Source of the DNA: an uncultured Amylibacter sp.
GTDB lineage: Bacteria; Pseudomonadota; Alphaproteobacteria; Rhodobacterales; Rhodobacteraceae
Assembly: GCA_959347345.1 (NCBI GenBank)
Contig: OY365738.1
Coordinates: forward strand, 1,178,001 to 1,242,000
Length of the DNA: 64,000 bases
Direction: 5' to 3'
Positions 44,032-52,284 of the stretch are shown here, piece by piece. Numbering within the stretch: the stretch's first letter is position 1; every line of letters begins with the position of its first letter. The notes beneath the pieces are model-generated. The model did not search any database, was not told the origin of the DNA, and saw nothing but the letters and a program-made list of their open reading frames with translations. A program made the translations under genes and the position numbers.

Positions 44032-44534
44032 TACAATGTCCCCACACAATCGGCTATTTTTTCTTTGGCGGAACGCAGGGCGGACATGTTCAGCGTAATC
44101 GTATCCTTACGCCTTAACAATTCCAGAGTCATTTCATCGCTTGCTTCAACCAATTCATCAAAATCACGCAATTCAGTAGCCTCGGTAAAAGGCAGATAAA
44201 ACCCGCGCCCGTCCCATTCAAATCCGCGTACCATAAACGGCTCTGCATCAAAGACTATCGTGATAATATCATCCTTGCGCCCGTCATTATCCCCCTGATA
44301 GCCCGCAACCTGCCAGCGATCGCCGTCTTTCAAACGATAGGTAGAGAAAAACGCGGGCGTGCCGTTTGCGGAAGTTAAATTAAAGGTCGCATAGCAAACT
44401 TTTGCCTTTTTTATGGCAATAATCTGCACCGTATCATCGGTATAGTATAAATCCAAAACTTGGTCTTGGGCGGTTGCCGAAAACGCAAATATAACCGCGA
44501 TAAGATAGATGATATGCCTCAAAATATACCTCAA
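44031..44534 (-). CDS. Unidentified exported protein inserted between soxB and soxD
   Basis: A 167-residue protein with an N-terminal signal peptide (ILRHIIYLIAVIFAFSATAQ) and no recognised domain. The mature part is rich in beta-type segments (YYTDDTVQIIAI, FYLPFTEATEL) with two Cys (KAKVCYATF and IADCVGTL) that could form a disulfide. It is translated in a chain: its TTG start overlaps the soxB stop (TTGA) and its TAA overlaps the soxD ATG. It therefore belongs to the operon, although soxB-soxD-soxA-soxG is normally contiguous. Role unknown; export suggests a different job from the cytoplasmic enzyme. Confidence 0.75.
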   Translation of the reverse strand: MRYILRHIIYLIAVIFAFSATAQDQVLDLYYTDDTVQIIAIKKAKVCYATFNLTSANGTPAFFSTYRLKDGDRWQVAGYQGDNDGRKDDIITIVFDAEPFMVRGFEWDGRGFYLPFTEATELRDFDELVEASDEMTLELLRRKDTITLNMSALRSAKEKIADCVGTL

Positions 44535-45778
44535 TGTGCCACCCCCGCTGCCACGGATTCATCGATAAACCGCCCCTCAGCAAACCGTTCCAGCCCAAAG
44601 GGTGCCGCCAGCTCCCCCCCTGACCCGTTTGCCATCAATCCAGCCATAGCCCAGCCCGACCCAGGAATAGATTTAAACCCGCCCGTTCCCCAACCGCAGT
44701 TAATAAAACACCCCGATAGCGGAGTTTTGGATAATATGGGCGAGCGATCGCCCGTCACATCCACTATCCCACCCCAATGACGCAGCATTTTCAGGCGGGA
44801 AACCATCGGAAAAGTCTCTATCAACGCGCGAACGGTTTCTTCCAAATGATGGAAAGAGCCGCGTTGGGTATAGCTATTATACCCATCCGTGCCACCGCCG
44901 ATAACCATTTCACCCTTGTCAGATTGGCTCATATACCCATGCACCGTATTTGCCATAACAACAACATCCATACAGGGTTTTATCGGCTCGGACACCAAAG
45001 CCTGCAACGCCACGGATTCCAAAGGCAGGCGAAACCCCGCCATTTCCGCCAGATGCCCAGAATGCCCCGCAACGACTATACCCATCTTTTTGCATTTAAT
45101 CGCGCCTTTAGTCGTCTGGACTCCGCTAACCTTGCCGTTCTTTTGGGTAATGGCGGTGACCTTGCATTGCTGGATAATATCCATGCCCATATCCGAACAG
45201 GCGCGGGCATAGCCCCATGCAACCGCATCATGCCGTGCAGAGCCGCCGCGGGCTTGCCACAACGCGCCCAAAACGGGATACCGCGGGCCACTTAATTCAA
45301 TAATAGGGCAGAGCTGTTTGACCCGTGCGGGGCCGATATATTCGGTCGTCACACCCTGCAAAGCATTGGCATGTGCGGTACGCTGATAGCCCCTGATTTC
45401 GGATTCTGTTTGCGCCAGCATCATGACTCCACGGGGGGAAAACATGACATTATAGTTCAAATCTTGGCTGAGGTTTTCGTACAACCCCCGCGCCTTTTCA
45501 TAAATCGCGGCAGAGGCATCTTGCAGGTAATTGGAACGAATAATCGTGGTATTACGCCCGGTATTCCCCCCGCCAAGCCAGCCTTTTTCCAAAACGGCAA
45601 CGTTGGTGATCCCGAAATTCTTACCCAAATAATAGGCGGTCGCCAGCCCATGCCCGCCCGCACCGATAATAATCACATCGTAATGCGCCTTTGGCACAGG
45701 GTTTCGCCATGCCCGTTGCCATCCGCTATGATAGCGAAACGCCTCTTTCATAAGGGCAAAAGCAGAATAACGTTTCAT
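44531..45778 (-). CDS. soxB: Sarcosine oxidase subunit beta
   Basis: The 415-residue flavoprotein subunit carrying FAD and covalent FMN. The dinucleotide motif YDVIIIGAGGHGLATAYYLG lies at residue 33. A GNTGRNTTIIRSNYL segment near 72 and the C-terminal GGFKSIPGSGWAMA with the substrate and flavin region are as in the family. AAGGCA precedes the ATG. It is the first gene of the operon, downstream of a promoter region that borders island E4. Confidence 0.95.
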   Translation of the reverse strand: MKRYSAFALMKEAFRYHSGWQRAWRNPVPKAHYDVIIIGAGGHGLATAYYLGKNFGITNVAVLEKGWLGGGNTGRNTTIIRSNYLQDASAAIYEKARGLYENLSQDLNYNVMFSPRGVMMLAQTESEIRGYQRTAHANALQGVTTEYIGPARVKQLCPIIELSGPRYPVLGALWQARGGSARHDAVAWGYARACSDMGMDIIQQCKVTAITQKNGKVSGVQTTKGAIKCKKMGIVVAGHSGHLAEMAGFRLPLESVALQALVSEPIKPCMDVVVMANTVHGYMSQSDKGEMVIGGGTDGYNSYTQRGSFHHLEETVRALIETFPMVSRLKMLRHWGGIVDVTGDRSPILSKTPLSGCFINCGWGTGGFKSIPGSGWAMAGLMANGSGGELAAPFGLERFAEGRFIDESVAAGVAH

Positions 45779-45884
45779 GAGTGTGCCTTGTTTAAGATTT
45801 TGTTAATCGGCTTATACAGGCGAAGTGGGCAAAATAAAACCGATTTACGCAGGGTTTTGTTATTTTTACGACAATATGATTAAT

Positions 45885-46246
45885 GATTCTTTTCTTGCGC
45901 CCTCACTGCGTTCGGTTGCCCACCCGCCCACCCCCCCTGCGGGGAGCGGACGGGTTTTTGTGACTAAAGCCTGTCCTAGCATCTAAGCAAAGCCTAAATA
46001 AATTTAGAGCAAGCCTATCACCAATTCCCAAGTATTCTTTGCAAATAATCCACTCTATAATCTTGTTATTCCAGATAGTAAATTTATAGAGAATCTATAG
46101 TCTTGAAACCCAAGGGCTTTTGGCATGCCTCCACGAAGTGGGGGCTACGCACAAAAGACCACGCTGGTCGGCATTCGCGTAAGCGATGACGAAGACCCGA
46201 AGGGCAGACTCACTAATAACTAACAACTAATAACTAATAACTAATT
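45885..46246. repeat. Composite palindromic island E4 (soxB-lysE spacer)
   Basis: No gene supported. In order: a GC-rich CCCGCCCACC...GGACGGG hairpin followed by TTTTT (about 45924-45958); GCAAAGCCTAAATAAATTTA (45987-46006); a 98-nt AT-rich block (46014-46112) also present in islands E5 and E6; the GGGCTTTTGGCATGCC...GCACAAAAGACC hairpin (about 46113-46161); the GGTCGGC...GCGATGACGAAGACC terminus; and inverted TAACTAA heptamers (46212-46244). The left end lacks heptamers, so this copy may be one-sided. Confidence 0.85.
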
Positions 46247-46284
46247 TGCCTATTGAAACATAACCACAATTGGGATAGGGAGTC

Positions 46285-46872
46285 ATGATGGAAACCTACC
46301 TGCTATATTGGCCTTTATGGACGTTTATTGTGTTGCTGGTCAGCACGCCTGGACCCGCGAATCTGTTGCTTATGTCGGCGGGTGCGTCCTACGGTTTCCG
46401 TGCGAGTTTGCGATTTCTGGCAGGATTAGTCCTTGGCAAACTGGGGTTAAACATTCTTATTTCGCTGGGTTTGGGGACGCTTTTACTGGCGTTTCCCCTT
46501 ATCAAAACGGTGCTATCCGTGGGCTCGGTTGGGTATATGAGCTATCTTGCCCTGCGCGGTTGGAATCAAATCGGCACGGGTGATGCCACGGAACGTTTGG
46601 GCTTTGTGCAGGGGTTATTCGTCCATCCGCTCAGCCCGAAAACTTGGGCGATGGCAACGCTGGCGGTCTCTAACTTTGCCACGAATTTCACCAGCGTGTT
46701 TGAGGTTTATTTCCTTATTCCACTAAGTTTTATGGCAGCCCAAATCGTGTTCCATATCCTGTGGTGCTTATGCGGGGCGGTGTTTAGAAAACAGCTGGGC
46801 GGGAATTTGATATTAAACCGCGCCCTGATTTTAATGACAATCGCCGTGGTTGTTTGGGCGTTGTTTCAATAA
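46285..46872 (+). CDS. LysE/RhtB-family amino-acid exporter
   Basis: A 195-residue inner-membrane protein with six predicted helices. The family signature STPGPANLLLMSAGASYGFR lies near residue 20, followed by LGKLGLNILISLGLG. Relatives export lysine, homoserine, threonine or other small molecules; the substrate is unknown. GGGAG lies before two consecutive ATG codons; the first is taken. It converges with the EamA transporter gene, with 3 bp between the stop codons. Confidence 0.88.
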   Translation: MMETYLLYWPLWTFIVLLVSTPGPANLLLMSAGASYGFRASLRFLAGLVLGKLGLNILISLGLGTLLLAFPLIKTVLSVGSVGYMSYLALRGWNQIGTGDATERLGFVQGLFVHPLSPKTWAMATLAVSNFATNFTSVFEVYFLIPLSFMAAQIVFHILWCLCGAVFRKQLGGNLILNRALILMTIAVVVWALFQ

Positions 46873-46875
46873 ATC

Positions 46876-47748
46876 TTATGGGCGCGATATTTTTGGTGTT
46901 ATTTTTGCCATTATCGTTGGATAAAGCAACCCCGCCATAATAATAACGCAAGCGATAATGGTGTTTATATTAAACGTCTCATCCAGGAAAACATACCCCG
47001 CCGCGATGCCAAAAACAGGGACAAGAAACGCGTAAGGCGCGACTTGATTCGGAGAATAAAGTTTAACCAAATAACCGAACAGCCCAAAGCCCAGTATCGT
47101 TGACACAAAGGCGTTAAACAAAACCGCCGCCCCGCCGATGGCGGTGATATTTATCAAACTATCCCACTGCCCCGATTCGAACAGCAGCGAGGTCGCCAGC
47201 AGGGGAATCGGTGGCACAAGGCTCATCCAAACGACCAGCCGAAACGGGTTTATATCCCCCCCGCGTTTCATTAAAATCATGTTAATACCCCCGCAAACTG
47301 CACCTGCCAAAACGAACATAAGCCCTGTAAATGTGGGGCTTCCAACGAACCCCCATATCAATAATCCTACGCCCAATGCGGATATACCTACCCCGATGAT
47401 TTGCGCGGGGCGAGGCGTGTCTTTTAGGAAAACCGCCGATAATATCAAGGCAAAAATAATCTGCGATTGGATTAATAACGATGTTAGCCCCGCAGGCACG
47501 CCCAGTTTTATCCCTGTAAAAGCGAATGTGAAGGTGAATATGCCTAAAAACAACCCGATTTGCAGTATTAACGCCCAAGGCAACCCGTCTCTTTTAATAA
47601 AAAATATCAGTGGGAAAGCGATGGCGGTATATCTTAAACAAGTGAAAAATATGGGGTCAAGGTTTTCCAATCCCGCCTTTGTGATAACGAAATTAACCCC
47701 CCAAATGGCCGATATAGCTATTGCGAATAAGATATGGTGCGGTTTCAT
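46876..47748 (-). CDS. EamA-family (DMT) transporter
   Basis: A 290-residue inner-membrane protein with ten helices in two EamA repeats (about 1-140 and 148-285). Repeat 1 opens with ISAIWGVNFVITKAGLENLDP, shown here near its full motif, and repeat 2 ends with FLVPVFGIAAGYVFLDE. Members export amino acids or metabolites. The substrate is not readable. A long reading on the opposite strand through this gene is a shadow. Confidence 0.9.
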   Translation of the reverse strand: MKPHHILFAIAISAIWGVNFVITKAGLENLDPIFFTCLRYTAIAFPLIFFIKRDGLPWALILQIGLFLGIFTFTFAFTGIKLGVPAGLTSLLIQSQIIFALILSAVFLKDTPRPAQIIGVGISALGVGLLIWGFVGSPTFTGLMFVLAGAVCGGINMILMKRGGDINPFRLVVWMSLVPPIPLLATSLLFESGQWDSLINITAIGGAAVLFNAFVSTILGFGLFGYLVKLYSPNQVAPYAFLVPVFGIAAGYVFLDETFNINTIIACVIIMAGLLYPTIMAKITPKISRP

Positions 47749-47812
47749 TGGGGTTTTTCTATTAAGAGATTTTGTCTTGACAAAGCGATGTAATCCTTTA
47801 TTTAAAAGGAAT

Positions 47813-48304
47813 ATGACTATTTACAATAAGATTGAAGATTTTGCCAGTGTCTTGGCGGCGAACCGCCCGATTATCGGGCTGGATTTCGGCGATAAAACGA
47901 TAGGAGTTGCGATTTCCGACAGGCGGCGGTGCATTGCGACCCCGAAAGAAACGATAAAACGGGGGCGGTTTGCGGTGGATTTGGCGGCTTTGCAGGGGAT
48001 TATTTTGCGCGATGACGTCTGCGGGATTATTCTGGGATTGCCGATTCATATGAACGGGGATGAGGGTGTGCGTTGCCAGAAAACCCGTGCTTTTGCTCGG
48101 AATCTGGTAAAGAATTTAGGGGACTCTGGCGATATGCCGATTGGCTTTTGGGATGAACGATTATCCAGCCGAGTCGCCGACCGCGCGATGATAGAGGCGG
48201 ATATGTCGCGGGCAAAGCGGGCAGAATTGATAAACCACGTGGCGGCAGGATTTATTTTGCAGAGCGCGTTGGATCGTTTGGTTTATTTGGCACAGGAAGG
48301 ATAA
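47813..48304 (+). CDS. ruvX: Putative pre-16S rRNA nuclease / Holliday junction resolvase RuvX (YqgF)
   Basis: A 163-residue RNase H-fold protein with IIGLDFGDKTIGVAISD (first catalytic Asp, about residue 23), GIILGLPIHMNGDEG (about 75) and WDERLSSRVAD (about 118). YqgF processes the 5' end of 16S rRNA in E. coli, and a resolvase role has also been proposed. The ATG at 47813 is preferred: AAAGGA lies 6 nt upstream, and the much longer open frame to the left is antisense to the EamA gene. It is followed after 4 bp by a DUF1289 gene. Confidence 0.9.
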   Translation: MTIYNKIEDFASVLAANRPIIGLDFGDKTIGVAISDRRRCIATPKETIKRGRFAVDLAALQGIILRDDVCGIILGLPIHMNGDEGVRCQKTRAFARNLVKNLGDSGDMPIGFWDERLSSRVADRAMIEADMSRAKRAELINHVAAGFILQSALDRLVYLAQEG

Positions 48305-48308
48305 AAAG

Positions 48309-48548
48309 ATGAGTGATGATAAAAACGTGTGGCAACGGGTAGAACCTGACAGCCCGTGCAAAAATATCTGCCTGATAGACCCTGATAGCAAGCTGTGTAT
48401 CGGGTGCTATCGCACGGGTGATGAAATCGCACGGTGGAGTGCGATGGGGGCGGCGGCTCGGCGTGATATTACGGCGGTTTTGCCCGCCCGTATCGGGCTG
48501 GTGAAACGCGGGCGTAAGGGCGGACGGAGGGCGCGGGTTAGCGATTAA
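48309..48548 (+). CDS. DUF1289-family small cysteine protein
   Basis: A 79-residue protein with the DUF1289 pattern SPCKNICLIDPDSKLCIGCYRT, four Cys likely to bind zinc or a cluster, followed by DEIARWSAM. The C-terminal 25 residues are basic (VKRGRKGGRRARVSD). Function of the family is not established. The last residues and the TAA stop fall in a short heptamer-like repeat (48543-48562). Confidence 0.82.
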   Translation: MSDDKNVWQRVEPDSPCKNICLIDPDSKLCIGCYRTGDEIARWSAMGAAARRDITAVLPARIGLVKRGRKGGRRARVSD

Positions 48549-48551
48549 CGA

Positions 48552-49139
48552 TTAATAACTAGCGACATACCCACGCGGCATCAACTGGTCGATAAAATCC
48601 TCCACCCGTGCGGTCAAATCTGTGTTAGAGAACCCCGAACCCTGCAACCCCGCCTGTTGTGCCAGCTCTTGCGTCACGAACATCTGCCCGCTATCCGCCC
48701 CGCACCGAGCCTGCCATTTTGCCATATCGGGTGCGGATTTCCGCGCCTTTAGCTGAATATACCACGACTGCCCGTCCGCATCGGTCATAATCACATCAAA
48801 ACACGGCTGGTTGGTTTTGCCAAACAAGGCGGCTGTGATAGAATCTCCGTCCGTGTTTTCTGCCCGTACGAATTCCAATTCATGCAATATACCCTTTACA
48901 TTAGAGACGACTGCGCGGATTTGCCCCTTTTTTGGGTCGTCATAAAACCCGTCCAATCGAGCGCGGATAGCGTCCACATCGGGGTATTTGCTGGGGGAAT
49001 ACCGTTGGAAAGCCTCCAGAACATCCGCGTCTAGATCTGTGTCGGCAAAGACGGCTGGGGCGGATAACGCCGATATAATGAGGATTGCCACGATAAGACG
49101 CAGGCGGGTGTATAATGAGCGGGGGCTGATGAGGGGCAT
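48552..49139 (-). CDS. Exported protein of unknown function
   Basis: A 195-residue protein with a signal peptide (LRLIVAILIISALSAPAVFA). The mature part has two Cys (NQPCFDVIMTDADG and QARCGADSG) and a charged beta-alpha layout; I do not recognise a family. The ATG at 49139 has AAGGAAAA directly upstream and is preferred over the longer reading from 49172. The final residues, Ser-Tyr, and TAA come from the heptamer repeat. It converges with DUF1289, 3 bp apart. Confidence 0.7.
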   Translation of the reverse strand: MPLISPRSLYTRLRLIVAILIISALSAPAVFADTDLDADVLEAFQRYSPSKYPDVDAIRARLDGFYDDPKKGQIRAVVSNVKGILHELEFVRAENTDGDSITAALFGKTNQPCFDVIMTDADGQSWYIQLKARKSAPDMAKWQARCGADSGQMFVTQELAQQAGLQGSGFSNTDLTARVEDFIDQLMPRGYVASY

Positions 49140-49216
49140 TATTTTTCCTTTATTTGCGTGGATATTAACCATTTGTTAATAAAGGTTAACAAATAGTTAA
49201 CGGAAATGCAAGGGGG

Positions 49217-49928
49217 AATTAGTGATTAGTGGTTAGTTTTTTAGCCCTTGCGGGTCTTCGTCATTGCTACGCAATACCGACCAGCGTGGTCTTTTGTGCG
49301 TAGCCCCCACTTCGCGGGGGCATGCCAAAAGCCCTTTGGTTATGTTTGGCGAGTCTGTTTTGAATAATAACTATTCGTCATGGTGGCACGGGAGTCGCGC
49401 GAACCCGAAGGGTGTGCGTCTTGGTCGTTAGGTGTTAGGGAGTTTGCGTCACCAGCGACTCTTAAAGACTATTGACCCAGTACAAACGATAAGCTGACGC
49501 GCACCCGTGGGGGTGAGGGTGCGTGCGACCGCCCCCCAGCGGACACGTCCGCTAAAATTAAAAAACAAGGCGGTCGTTTCCTAGATTATTAGGTTTGCTC
49601 TAGAATAATGGTCAACAGATTAGCCCTGCGGGTCTTCGTCATTTCTTCGAAATGCCGACCAGTCAAGAAGTGGCAAAAATCATTCATCGTTAATTTATTT
49701 AAGCTTTGCCTATCGCCAATTCCCAAGTATTCTTTGCAAATCATCCAATCTAACGTCTTGTTATTCCAGATAGTAAATTTATAGAATCTCTATCATCTTG
49801 CAACCAAAGGGCTTTTGGCATGCCCTCACGAAGTGGGGGCTACGCACAAAAGACCATGCTGGTCGGTATCGCAAAGCGATGGCGAAGACCCGAAGGGCAT
49901 CACTACCCCCTAATCACTAATCGTTAAA
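49217..49928. repeat. Composite palindromic island E5 (spacer before cmk)
   Basis: No gene supported. TTAGTGATTAG heptamers open it (49217-49240). The GCGGGTCTTCGTCATTGC terminus and the GGTCTTTTG...CCAAAAGCCC hairpin (about 49288-49338) follow. Then the CGCGCACC module lies in inverted orientation, with the 35-nt cassette in the CGACCGCC/GGCGGTCG loop (49526-49576). An internal terminus copy follows (about 49625-49665), then the 98-nt AT-rich block (49709-49810), the CTTTTGGCATGCC hairpin, the right terminus, and CTAATCACTAATCG heptamers that contain the cmk stop. It is roughly island E1 inverted, joined to island E4/E6 sequence. Confidence 0.85.
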
Positions 49929-50542
49929 CCAGAAACATAGCCACAAGCCGCATCAAACGCCGCCTGCCTGTCCATCAGGCTAGTATCCAGCAAAAACGCA
50001 TCCTCCGCCTGTGCCAACGGGGAAATCGCACGATGCGCATCATCATAATCCCGCTTTTCAATCGCTGCCAATACATCCCCCATATCCACATCCTCGCCCA
50101 TATCCCGCAATTCCAAAAACCGCCGCTCTGCACGGACAGAAACGCTCGCCGTGATAAACAATTTCGCCTCTGCCTGCGGGCAAATCACCGTGCCAATATC
50201 GCGCCCATCCAACACCGCTCCGCCATCCCGCCTAGCAAAATCACGCTGGAAACCGCGCAAAACCTCACGAACCTCGCCAAACGCGGCAATATGCGCCGCC
50301 ATTTGCGTGACGGCAGGACGGCGCAATCCATCAGCCGCCAAATCCGCCTCACCCAGCCCCGCCGCAAACCCAGACGCCACCACATCGGAAACCTCCCCCC
50401 CAGCGTCAATCACTTTCAGAGCAATCGCGCGGTACAACAACCCCGTATCCAAATAAGCAAAGCCAAAATGCGCCGCCAATTCCCGCGCAATCGTGCCTTT
50501 ACCCGCCGCCGAGGGACCGTCTATCGCAACAGTGAACCTCAC
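49910..50542 (-). CDS. cmk: Cytidylate kinase
   Basis: Phosphorylates CMP and dCMP. The 210-residue protein starts [20 protein letters not shown], a P-loop at residues 9-16. It shows [12 protein letters not shown] (about 37) and [20 protein letters not shown] (about 122) for the NMP-binding and lid regions. The GTG at 50542 overlaps the aroA stop (GTGA) and starts right before the P-loop, so it is preferred over the ATG at 50578. The C-terminus LTISD and stop are encoded by the repeat at the edge of island E5. Confidence 0.9.
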   Translation of the reverse strand: MRFTVAIDGPSAAGKGTIARELAAHFGFAYLDTGLLYRAIALKVIDAGGEVSDVVASGFAAGLGEADLAADGLRRPAVTQMAAHIAAFGEVREVLRGFQRDFARRDGGAVLDGRDIGTVICPQAEAKLFITASVSVRAERRFLELRDMGEDVDMGDVLAAIEKRDYDDAHRAISPLAQAEDAFLLDTSLMDRQAAFDAACGYVSGLTISD

Positions 50543-51858
50543 ACCGTCACCCGCACAATATCCGCACCCAGCCCGCACATCAGCGATTCAAACACGGGAA
50601 AGCTAGTAGCAATAGCCGCACCATCATCCACGGTAATGGGCGCGTCCGCAACCAACCCCATCACCAAAAACGACATAGCAATACGGTGGTCAAAATGCGT
50701 TTTCACGGAAATCCCGCCACGCACGGCACCGCCATGGACTATCATCCAATCCTCGCCCTGTTCCACCTTGATACCCATGGCGACCAATCCATCCGCCATA
50801 GCCGCGATTCTATCGGATTCCTTAATCCGCAATTCGCCAATGCCTCGCATAACGGTTTTGCCAGAAGAAAACGCCGCCACCACCGATAAAATCGGGTATT
50901 CATCAATCATAGAGGGCGCACGGTCAGGCGGAACTTCCACGCCAGACAGCGCAGACGCAGACACGCGCAAATCGGCAAAAGCCTCCCCCCCTTCAACCCG
51001 TTCGTTTTCAAAAACAATATCCGCGCCCATTTCAATCAAAGTCGTCAAAAGCCCAGTGCGCGTGGGGTTCATACTGATATTCGGCAGCAAAATCTGCGAA
51101 TTTTCCACCAGCAACGCCGCCACCATAGGAAACGCGGCAGAGCTTGGGTCAGCAGGCACGGACAGCTTTTGCGCGGTTAATTCGGGCTGCCCTTGCAGGT
51201 GAATATGCCACGCTCCGTCTTTTTCAAAAGTCTCAATTTCCGCGCCAAAGCCTTTTAACATACGCTCTGTATGGTCGCGAGTTTTGGCGGGCTCAATCAG
51301 CACGGATTCACCGCGGACATTTAACGCCGCCAGCAGAACGGCGGATTTTATCTGCGCCGAAGCGTGCGGGGTCGTATAATGTATCGGCGCGGGGGTTTTC
51401 GCGCCAATCATAGTCAGCGGTAAAAACCCGCCAGCTCGCCCGAAAGACTGCGCCCCGAACTCTGCCAAAGGCGCGGTAATCCGCCCCATAGGGCGACTGC
51501 GCAGGCTGGAATCTCCCGTGAAAGTCGCGGCAATCGGGGTGGTCGCCATCGCGCCCATAATCAGGCGGACTCCTGTGCCAGCGTTGCCGCAATCTATCAC
51601 GGTGTCGGGCTCCATAAACCCGCCAACGCCGAGCCCGTGGATTTTGTTTTGCTGGATTTGTGCGCCAAAAGCGGACATGGCGCGGGCGGTGTTTTGCACA
51701 TCGTCGCCGTTTAATAACCCCGTGATTTGGGTTTCCCCAACCGCCATCGCGCCGAGGATAAGGGCGCGGTGGGATATGGATTTATCGCCCGGGATTTTGG
51801 CGGTGCCTTTTAAGGGGTTGCCTTTGCTGGCTTTCATAGGGATTGAGGGGTGGGTCAT
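50539..51858 (-). CDS. aroA: 3-phosphoshikimate 1-carboxyvinyltransferase (EPSP synthase)
   Basis: Sixth step of the shikimate pathway. The 439-residue protein has [18 protein letters not shown] near residue 23 (PEP and shikimate contacts), [13 protein letters not shown] near 97 and LRSRPMGRI near 120. The C-terminal [11 protein letters not shown] follows the conserved LRIKES. The residue after NAGT is Gly and the segment matches class II-like alphaproteobacterial enzymes, though class cannot be fixed by eye. It overlaps cmk by GTGA. Confidence 0.94.
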   Translation of the reverse strand: MTHPSIPMKASKGNPLKGTAKIPGDKSISHRALILGAMAVGETQITGLLNGDDVQNTARAMSAFGAQIQQNKIHGLGVGGFMEPDTVIDCGNAGTGVRLIMGAMATTPIAATFTGDSSLRSRPMGRITAPLAEFGAQSFGRAGGFLPLTMIGAKTPAPIHYTTPHASAQIKSAVLLAALNVRGESVLIEPAKTRDHTERMLKGFGAEIETFEKDGAWHIHLQGQPELTAQKLSVPADPSSAAFPMVAALLVENSQILLPNISMNPTRTGLLTTLIEMGADIVFENERVEGGEAFADLRVSASALSGVEVPPDRAPSMIDEYPILSVVAAFSSGKTVMRGIGELRIKESDRIAAMADGLVAMGIKVEQGEDWMIVHGGAVRGGISVKTHFDHRIAMSFLVMGLVADAPITVDDGAAIATSFPVFESLMCGLGADIVRVTV

Positions 51859-52015
51859 TGTAGGGATGCCTTTTGGGTTGGTTTTGGGGTCTTTTATAGG
51901 GTTTTTGGGGGTTTTGCAATTTTTAGTTTTTTGGGGGTTTGAATAATCAAATGTATCAAGAGCTATAAGCCCGCCCGTTTATTAAAAAAAATGTGAAAAA
52001 AAAGCAAAAAACCGC

Positions 52016-52115
52016 TTGACATCAGCTAATATAGCTGTTAATTAACCTTTATCCCGCTCTTGGCAGTAGACTCTCGGTCATTTATTCCCTGATTGTCGAC
52101 CCCAAGAGCACTTTA
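52016..52115 (+). ncRNA. Candidate small RNA 1: promoter plus 8-bp terminal stem (unit 1 of a tandem pair)
   Basis: TTGACA (52016-52021), 17 nt, TAATTA (52039-52044), then a predicted transcript from about 52051. It is closed by GCTCTTGG (52056-52063) pairing with CCAAGAGC (52102-52109) and followed by a T-rich tract. CAGCT-AATAT-AGCTG, an inverted repeat, lies between the -35 and -10 and could be an operator. A copy with about 85 percent visible identity follows exactly 145 bp downstream. The 5'-most 150 bp (51859-52010) hold only the aroA upstream region. No ORF is present. Confidence 0.6.
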
Positions 52116-52160
52116 TTTTAGACTATAAATTATTTATTATCACAAAAGCGTGAAGACCGC

Positions 52161-52265
52161 TTGACATCAGCTAATATAACTGTTAATTAACCTTTATCCA
52201 GCTCTTGGCAGTACACTCTCAGTAACTAATTCACTGATTGTAGACCCCAAGAGCATTTTTTTTCT
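52161..52265 (+). ncRNA. Candidate small RNA 2: second tandem unit, ends in a terminator 20 bp before the NYN gene
   Basis: The same layout 145 bp on: TTGACA (52161-52166), 17 nt, TAATTA (52184-52189), and stem GCTCTTGG (52201-52208)/CCAAGAGC (52247-52254) followed by a nine-T run. The stem is unchanged between units. The apical region has drifted, keeping a CAGT...ACTG pairing here and a C-G-rich variant in unit 1. The -35/-10 spacer repeat has one arm changed (AACTG), so the possible operator is weaker. About 70 nt of RNA is predicted from each unit. Confidence 0.6.
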
Positions 52266-52284
52266 TGATAGTAAGGTTTTTAAT

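Noticed and set aside
47138..47812. Long open frame upstream of ruvX on the plus strand
   Set aside because: It is antisense to the EamA transporter, whose protein has clear membrane repeats. The ruvX start with AAAGGA at 47813 explains the true N-terminus.
52016..52265. Type III toxin-antitoxin RNA repeats or a CRISPR array
   Set aside because: There are only two units of 145 bp, each with its own promoter and terminator. Type III antitoxin repeats are short and share one promoter, and no spacer pattern is present.
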